In this document: positions 5,603 to 9,451 of the stretch, in pieces
Numbering within the stretch: position 1 is the stretch's first letter
How the letters are laid out: each line of letters opens with the position of its first letter
Assembly (NCBI GenBank): GCA_002441555.1
Contig: DJWK01000039.1
Coordinates: forward strand, 1 to 9,451
Length of the DNA: 9,451 bases
Direction of reading: 5' to 3'
DNA from: Thermodesulfobacteriaceae bacterium UBA6232
GTDB taxonomy: Bacteria; Desulfobacterota; Thermodesulfobacteria; Thermodesulfobacteriales; Thermodesulfobacteriaceae
The notes under the pieces: generated by a model
The model's input: only the letters and a program-made list of their open reading frames with translations
Told to the model about the DNA's origin: nothing
The model's database searches: none
Translations under genes and position numbers: made by a program

Positions 5603-6651
5603 AGAGTGTCAACCTCCCAGTAATTTTTAAAATTCAACAAATCTGCAATTTTATTAAAAAGTTCCTGTGAATACGGAGAGGGATTCAAGTCTTTGGGAAT
5701 ATCTATTTTAATTTGGTTAGTTAAGGTTTTAATTACTGTGGCTAACCCCTCTGAAAGATTATAGAGATTATAACCACCCTCAAGGGTAAAAAGGATTTTA
5801 TTATCAGCTGAATAGCTTGCTATATCTTTTAAAATTTTTATTATACCTGATAAGCCCTCTAAGGTTAATTCAAGGCTTCCCAAGGGATCACCTTTAAGGG
5901 AGTCAAACCCTGCTGAAACCAGCACAATCTCGGGTTTGTATTGTTTAGCAACGGGTTTTAAGAGATATTGATAAAAAAACAAGAAATCATGATCATTTGA
6001 ATAGGCCTTTAAGGGAACATTAATGGTAAAGCCCCTTGCAGCACCTGCGCCAATTTCATTGTAATTTCCTGTTCCAGGATAGTGAGGATATTGATGAGAG
6101 GAGAAAAATAAGACCTCAGGATCTTCATAAAAGGATTTTTGTGTGCCGTTCCCATGATGCTGATCAAAATCCACAATAAGAATGCGTTTTTTCTGATAAT
6201 AATACTTTGCATAATAGGCAGCAAGGGCTACATTATTGAAAAGGCAAAATCCCATAGCTCTGTTTCTCTCTGCATGATGTCCGGGGGGTCTAACCAAGGC
6301 AAAAGCATAATCATAGTTATCTTCCCAAAGGAGTTTTAAAGCCTTTTTTTGAGCTCCAACTGCATAGAGGGCCGCCTCAAAGGAATATTCATTGGTTGCT
6401 GTGTCGGGATCTAAGGAAAAATAGGGCTTGCCAGATGTGCTTGCTATAAGCTCATAAAGCTCTTCAGTGTGATTCCAGAGAATCTCATCTTTGGTTGCTT
6501 TTTCAGGTTTGTGAAATTCTATAAAATCTTTAATATCAGGTTTATTCAAGCGCTCAAGAATAGCTTCAAGGCGTTTTTGACTTTCAGGATGCCAGGCCCC
6601 GGGATTATGTTTTAAAAAAATTTCATCAAATATAATTGCAACCTTTTTCAT
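5599..6651 (-). CDS. Histone deacetylase-family (AcuC/Hdac-like) metal-dependent deacylase
   Basis: A 350-residue member of the histone deacetylase/acetylpolyamine amidohydrolase/AcuC superfamily, complete and probably cytoplasmic. The catalytic set is intact: the RPPGHHAE motif gives the charge-relay pair His125/His126, DFDQHHGNGT supplies metal ligands Asp163 and His165, AGFD the third ligand Asp250, and EGGY the transition-state tyrosine Tyr294. The N-terminus (HNPGAWHPESQKRL) is also typical. Family members remove acetyl or other acyl groups from lysines, polyamines or small molecules, using Zn or Fe; the substrate here is unknown. It is the first gene of a four-gene minus-strand unit and overlaps the aminotransferase by four bases (ATGA), which suggests a coordinated role, perhaps on an acylated amino compound (inference). 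The start at 6651 is preceded by a GAGG site (complement of 6660-6663). Confidence 0.92.
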   Translation of the reverse strand: MKKVAIIFDEIFLKHNPGAWHPESQKRLEAILERLNKPDIKDFIEFHKPEKATKDEILWNHTEELYELIASTSGKPYFSLDPDTATNEYSFEAALYAVGAQKKALKLLWEDNYDYAFALVRPPGHHAERNRAMGFCLFNNVALAAYYAKYYYQKKRILIVDFDQHHGNGTQKSFYEDPEVLFFSSHQYPHYPGTGNYNEIGAGAARGFTINVPLKAYSNDHDFLFFYQYLLKPVAKQYKPEIVLVSAGFDSLKGDPLGSLELTLEGLSGIIKILKDIASYSADNKILFTLEGGYNLYNLSEGLATVIKTLTNQIKIDIPKDLNPSPYSQELFNKIADLLNFKNYWEVDTL

Positions 6652-6681
6652 AGCCTTAACCTCTAAAAAATCTAACGAAAA

Positions 6682-6709
6682 AATATAAAGGATAATTCTT
6701 GAAAAACAA
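6682..6709 (-). promoter_or_regulatory. Candidate promoter of the deacylase-aminotransferase-tgt-yajC unit
   Basis: On the minus strand TTGTTT (complement of 6704-6709) and TATATT (complement of 6682-6687) are 16 bases apart, in the only intergenic space upstream of the unit. Transcription would begin near 6675, leaving a leader of about 24 bases. The region is AT-rich, so chance matches are possible. Confidence 0.5.
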
Positions 6710-6742
6710 CCAGTAGGGAAAATTTGATCTTAAAAAGTTATC

Positions 6743-6770
6743 TTGCTTTTCACAAGAGTTATGATAATAT
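6743..6770 (+). promoter_or_regulatory. Candidate nikR promoter with extended -10
   Basis: TTGCTT (6743-6748) and TAATAT (6765-6770) are separated by 16 bases. A TG one base before the -10 (6762-6763) gives an extended -10 element. The predicted start is near 6777, about 24 bases before the nikR ATG. Confidence 0.5.
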
Positions 6771-6783
6771 TTTAATAAATAAC
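6758..6783. promoter_or_regulatory. Possible NikR autoregulatory operator
   Basis: GTTAT (6758-6762) and ATAAC (6779-6783) form an inverted repeat separated by 16 bases, covering the candidate nikR -10 and start site. NikR operators are dyads with widely separated half-sites (GTATGA-N16-TCATAC in E. coli), so geometry and position fit. The half-sites match only partly. AGTTAT also occurs in direct orientation at 6736-6741 and 6757-6762, 21 bases apart. AT-richness makes this tentative. Confidence 0.25.
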
Positions 6784-6800
6784 ACAAAAGAGAGCCCTCT

Positions 6801-7223
6801 ATGGAAGAGCTTGCAAGATTTGGGGTTTCCATCCCCAAACAACTTCTTGAGGCCTTTGACGAATTTATTGAAAGAAAGCATTATGCTAACAGATCTGAGG
6901 CTATAAGAGATCTTATAAGGCAAAAACTTGTTGAGGAAGAATGGAAAGAATCTGAAGAAGAGGTTGCAGGAGTTATAACTTATCTTTATGATCATCATAA
7001 GCGTGAGCTTGCTGAAAAGCTCCTTGATTTACAGCATAATTATTATGATAAAATAATAACCACTCAACATCTTCATGTGGATCACGAGCGCTGTCTGGAA
7101 ATAATTCTTGTTAAAGGAAAAGCCAGTGAAATTAAGGAGCTTGCTGATAAAATTCAGGCCCAAAAAGGGGTTTTGCATGTTAATCTTGCCTTAACAACCC
7201 TTGGAAAAAAAATACCAGCTTAA
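6801..7223 (+). CDS. nikR: Nickel-responsive transcriptional regulator NikR
   Basis: A 140-residue NikR, a tetrameric nickel-sensing repressor. Residues 1-45 form the ribbon-helix-helix DNA-binding domain (RFGVSIPKQLLEAFDEFI, then NRSEAIRDLIR). Residues 53-135 form the ACT-like metal-binding domain. All four high-affinity nickel ligands are present and spaced as in E. coli (His76, His87, His89, Cys95): here His79 in DLQHNYYD, His90 and His92 in TTQHLHVDH, and Cys98 in ERCLE. The length is normal. The start at 6801 has only a weak AGAGAG ribosome site. The gene faces away from the deacylase-led unit across 149 bases and is followed after 11 bases by the Amphi-Trp gene. No nickel transporter, urease or hydrogenase gene is visible, so its main targets are probably elsewhere; the adjacent small gene and the divergent unit are candidates. 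Confidence 0.95.
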   Translation: MEELARFGVSIPKQLLEAFDEFIERKHYANRSEAIRDLIRQKLVEEEWKESEEEVAGVITYLYDHHKRELAEKLLDLQHNYYDKIITTQHLHVDHERCLEIILVKGKASEIKELADKIQAQKGVLHVNLALTTLGKKIPA

Positions 7224-7234
7224 AGGAGGGAGAG

Positions 7235-7441
7235 ATGGCAGAAAAAGAAAAAGTTGAAAAATTAACTAATAAAGAAGGTCTTATTGCTTATCTTAAAGAT
7301 TTGATTTCTCAGGTTGAGCAGGGATATGTTATGGTTGGTGAAAGGCGGGTGGATTTGCCTGAAAGCTTTGAACTGGAAATAAAATATAAAGAAAAGGAAA
7401 ACAAAAAGGAAGTTGAATGGGAAATTGAGTGGAAGTTTTAA
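7235..7441 (+). CDS. Amphi-Trp domain-type small protein
   Basis: A 68-residue acidic/basic protein that matches my memory of the Amphi-Trp domain family. A short helical N-terminus (about 5-30, KLTNKEGLIAYLKDLISQVEQG) is followed by a beta segment with GERRVDLPESFELEIKYK (35-52) and the terminal signature EVEWEIEWKF with Trp62 and Trp66. It has no signal peptide or membrane segment, so it is likely cytoplasmic. The family's biochemical function is not known to me and none should be assumed. It begins 11 bases after nikR with a strong ribosome site (AAGGAGGG, 7223-7230) touching the nikR stop, so it is very likely co-transcribed with nikR. Its stop is only four bases from the convergent rnr stop, and I see no convincing terminator between them. 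Confidence 0.8.
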   Translation: MAEKEKVEKLTNKEGLIAYLKDLISQVEQGYVMVGERRVDLPESFELEIKYKEKENKKEVEWEIEWKF

Positions 7442-7445
7442 TTTT

Positions 7446-9451
7446 TTATTCTATTAATTGGAAATTTATTTGAAACCGTCTTAGATCTACATTATTTACT
7501 TTGACTTTTACTTTTTGTCCGATTTGATAAACCTTTCCTGTTTGTTTTCCAATGAGACTTATTCCTTTTTCATCAAGAACATATATGTCATCTATGAGGT
7601 CAATCACTCTTACCACCCCACTAACTAAATATTCTTCAAGGTCTACAAAAAAGCCAAAGGCAGTGACTCCAGAGATAACACCTGTAAAAATCTCCCCAAC
7701 TTTGTCCTTTATAAAGAAACACTGAAATTTTTTGATTACATCTCTTTCTGCCTCTTCGGCAGTTCTTTCTCTGGTTGAAAGATGTTTCCCCATCTCTTCA
7801 AGTTCATCCTCAAAATATGGAGGCTTTTTGTTTCTCAGTGCCCTTTTCAAAGTTCTGTGAACCACAAGATCAGGGAATCTTCTAATGGGTGAGGTAAAAT
7901 GACAATAACAGGTGGAAGCAAGCCCAAAGTGGCCTACATTCTGGGGAGAATATTTAGCTTGTTTTAGAGAACGAAGAAGCAGATGGTGATAAAGATAGCC
8001 CAAGGGATGATCTTTTACAGCTTCAAGAATAGACTGATAAAATTGTGGAGTTAGTTCTTCAGGAATTTCCATCTTAAAATCTTCAAGAGGCAAAAATTCC
8101 AAGATTTCTTTTAACTTATTGGCATCAGGGGTTTCATGAATACGATATAAAAAGGGATAGCCCTTTTCTGTTAAAAATTCAGCCACAGCCTCATTGGCTG
8201 CAATCATAAAGTCCTCAATTAACATGTGGGCAAGATTTCGTTCCCTTTTAACGATATTTTCAATTTTCCCTTCAAGATTAAGAACAATCTCTGGTTCAGG
8301 AAGATCAAAGTCAAGGCTTCCTCTGGAAAGCCTTTTTTCCCTAAGAATTTGAGCAAGCTCTCCTGCTTCAACAAGCATGGGATATAAATCTTGATATTTT
8401 GATATAGTTTTTTCATCCTTATCAACAAGCATTTTTTTTACTTCTGTATAGGTGAGTCTTGCATGGGATTTCATAACAGCTTCGTAAATTTTGGTGGATA
8501 AAACTTTTCCTTTTTTGTCATAATCTATTTCAACAACCATAGCCAGTCTATCTACCATAGGGTTTAAGCTGCAAAGCCCGTTGGAGAGTTTTTTAGGAAA
8601 CATGGGTAGAACCATAGTGGGAAAATAAACGCTTGTTCCCCTTTCATAGGCCTCTTTGTCAAGAAAAGAGCCTTTGCGCACATAATGAGCCACATCAGCA
8701 ATGGCAACCCAGAGTTTATATCCTTTAGAGGTCTTTCTTACGCAAATGGCATCATCAAAGTCCCTTGCATTTTCCCCATCAATGGTTACAAGGGGGATCT
8801 TTCTTAAATCAACTCTTCCTGTTTTGTCTTCTTCAGGAACTTCATCAGGTATCTTTTCCAATTCCCTTTCAACATTCTCGCTGAATTCATAGGGAAGATT
8901 GTAATTAAAAATGGTTGCCCAGCAATGGGTGGTTATCTCTTCAGGATCCCCGAGATCTTTAATAATTTCACCAAGGGGAACTCCAAACTCAGAAGTTGGT
9001 TGAATGATGCGGGCAACAACGAGATTTCCTTCTTTGGCCTTGTGTCTTCTTTTTTTGGGGATGAAAATTTCAAAGGGAAGTCTTCTATCCTCAGGTTCCA
9101 CAAAGAAAAATTTATGCCTTTTTACAAGATAGCCTACAATGTGCTTCCTTGGTCTTTCAAGGACGCTAAGAATACTTCCCTCTGGGCCCTTGGGAGTTGT
9201 TCTTTCAATTCTTGCAAGGACAATGTCTCCGTCAAGGGCTTTACCTATTCTTCTGGGAGGTATAAAAACAGTTTGGCCATCTTCGGTTTCAACAAACCCA
9301 AATCCATCAGGATGAACTCTTAGCTTTCCTTTAACTATTGAGATTTTTTCAGGAAGAACATATCTTCTTTTTCTTATCTGGACCAGTTTCCCTTGTTTTA
9401 CAAGATTTTTAACAAGTTCTCTTATTTTGGCTCTTTCAGAGCTTGGAATAT
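7446..9451 (-). CDS. rnr: Ribonuclease R (RNB-family 3'-5' exoribonuclease), 5' truncated by window edge
   Basis: The frame is open from the right edge to the stop at 7446-7448, giving 667 residues of RNase R, which degrades structured RNAs processively from the 3' end and takes part in rRNA and tRNA quality control. In order: the end of an N-terminal helix-turn-helix (about 9355-9451), cold-shock domain 1 with HPDGFGFVE (about 9285-9315), cold-shock domain 2, and the RNB catalytic domain. The metal-binding aspartates lie in IDGENARDFDDAI (8751-8780), followed by LSNGLCSLNP and HFTSPIRRFPDLVVH. A C-terminal S1 domain spans 7449-7700. The GTG at 9101 is internal, because homologous sequence continues upstream. 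Unlike E. coli RNase R there is no long lysine-rich tail after S1. Probably about 40-50 N-terminal residues are missing (estimate). Confidence 0.95.
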   Translation of the reverse strand, partial: IPSSERAKIRELVKNLVKQGKLVQIRKRRYVLPEKISIVKGKLRVHPDGFGFVETEDGQTVFIPPRRIGKALDGDIVLARIERTTPKGPEGSILSVLERPRKHIVGYLVKRHKFFFVEPEDRRLPFEIFIPKKRRHKAKEGNLVVARIIQPTSEFGVPLGEIIKDLGDPEEITTHCWATIFNYNLPYEFSENVERELEKIPDEVPEEDKTGRVDLRKIPLVTIDGENARDFDDAICVRKTSKGYKLWVAIADVAHYVRKGSFLDKEAYERGTSVYFPTMVLPMFPKKLSNGLCSLNPMVDRLAMVVEIDYDKKGKVLSTKIYEAVMKSHARLTYTEVKKMLVDKDEKTISKYQDLYPMLVEAGELAQILREKRLSRGSLDFDLPEPEIVLNLEGKIENIVKRERNLAHMLIEDFMIAANEAVAEFLTEKGYPFLYRIHETPDANKLKEILEFLPLEDFKMEIPEELTPQFYQSILEAVKDHPLGYLYHHLLLRSLKQAKYSPQNVGHFGLASTCYCHFTSPIRRFPDLVVHRTLKRALRNKKPPYFEDELEEMGKHLSTRERTAEEAERDVIKKFQCFFIKDKVGEIFTGVISGVTAFGFFVDLEEYLVSGVVRVIDLIDDIYVLDEKGISLIGKQTGKVYQIGQKVKVKVNNVDLRRFQINFQLIE

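Noticed and set aside
7436..7460. Terminator between the Amphi-Trp gene and rnr
   Set aside because: T-rich sequence is present, but I could find no convincing hairpin next to it on either strand.
9099..9101. GTG at 9101 (minus strand) as the start of RNase R
   Set aside because: The same frame continues to the window edge and encodes recognisable cold-shock and helix-turn-helix sequence, so this codon is internal.
8925..9323. Plus-strand open frame of about 130 codons opposite rnr
   Set aside because: It is antisense to conserved RNase R sequence, its translation looks random, and no ribosome site precedes it.

Overview
The window looks like ordinary core chromosome of an AT-rich (by eye clearly below 45% GC) Gram-negative-type bacterium. 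Arginine is often AGA/AGG, isoleucine often ATA, and Shine-Dalgarno sites are mostly strong. The gene content (prephenate dehydratase end, FAD/folate-dependent TrmFO, Tgt-YajC, NikR, RNase R) and protein flavour suggest a thermophilic sulfur-metabolising lineage such as Thermodesulfobacteria (Caldimicrobium/Thermodesulfobacterium type). That assignment is inference from overall appearance, not from a search.

Left part (1-2930), all on +: the 3' end of a prephenate dehydratase gene (pheA), a small FmdB-type zinc-ribbon gene, a tRNA-Gly(CCC) gene with a near-consensus promoter and a candidate terminator, a gene for a coiled-coil protein with a C-terminal membrane anchor, and trmFO, which makes 5-methyluridine-54 in tRNA. 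The 213-base stretch between the tRNA and the coiled-coil gene holds a terminator-like element and an unexplained nested inverted repeat, with no supportable gene.

Middle part (2931-6651), all on -: a compact four-gene unit transcribed as histone-deacetylase-family hydrolase, class I/II aminotransferase, tgt, yajC. The genes overlap or nearly touch (ATGA overlap, 7-base gap, 23-base overlap), and a candidate promoter lies at 6682-6709. The unit ends head-on against trmFO with no base between the two stop codons.

Right part (6652-9451): a 149-base divergent control region, then nikR (nickel-responsive repressor with all four metal ligands) and a 68-residue Amphi-Trp-type protein on +. The 3' end of rnr (RNase R) converges from the - strand and runs off the right edge. 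tRNA and RNA metabolism is a recurring theme (tRNA-Gly, TrmFO, Tgt, RNase R). I see no mobile element, CRISPR array, prophage or obvious island. The least explained items are the nikR-Amphi-Trp pair, the deacetylase-aminotransferase pair sharing a control region with nikR, and the coiled-coil membrane protein.
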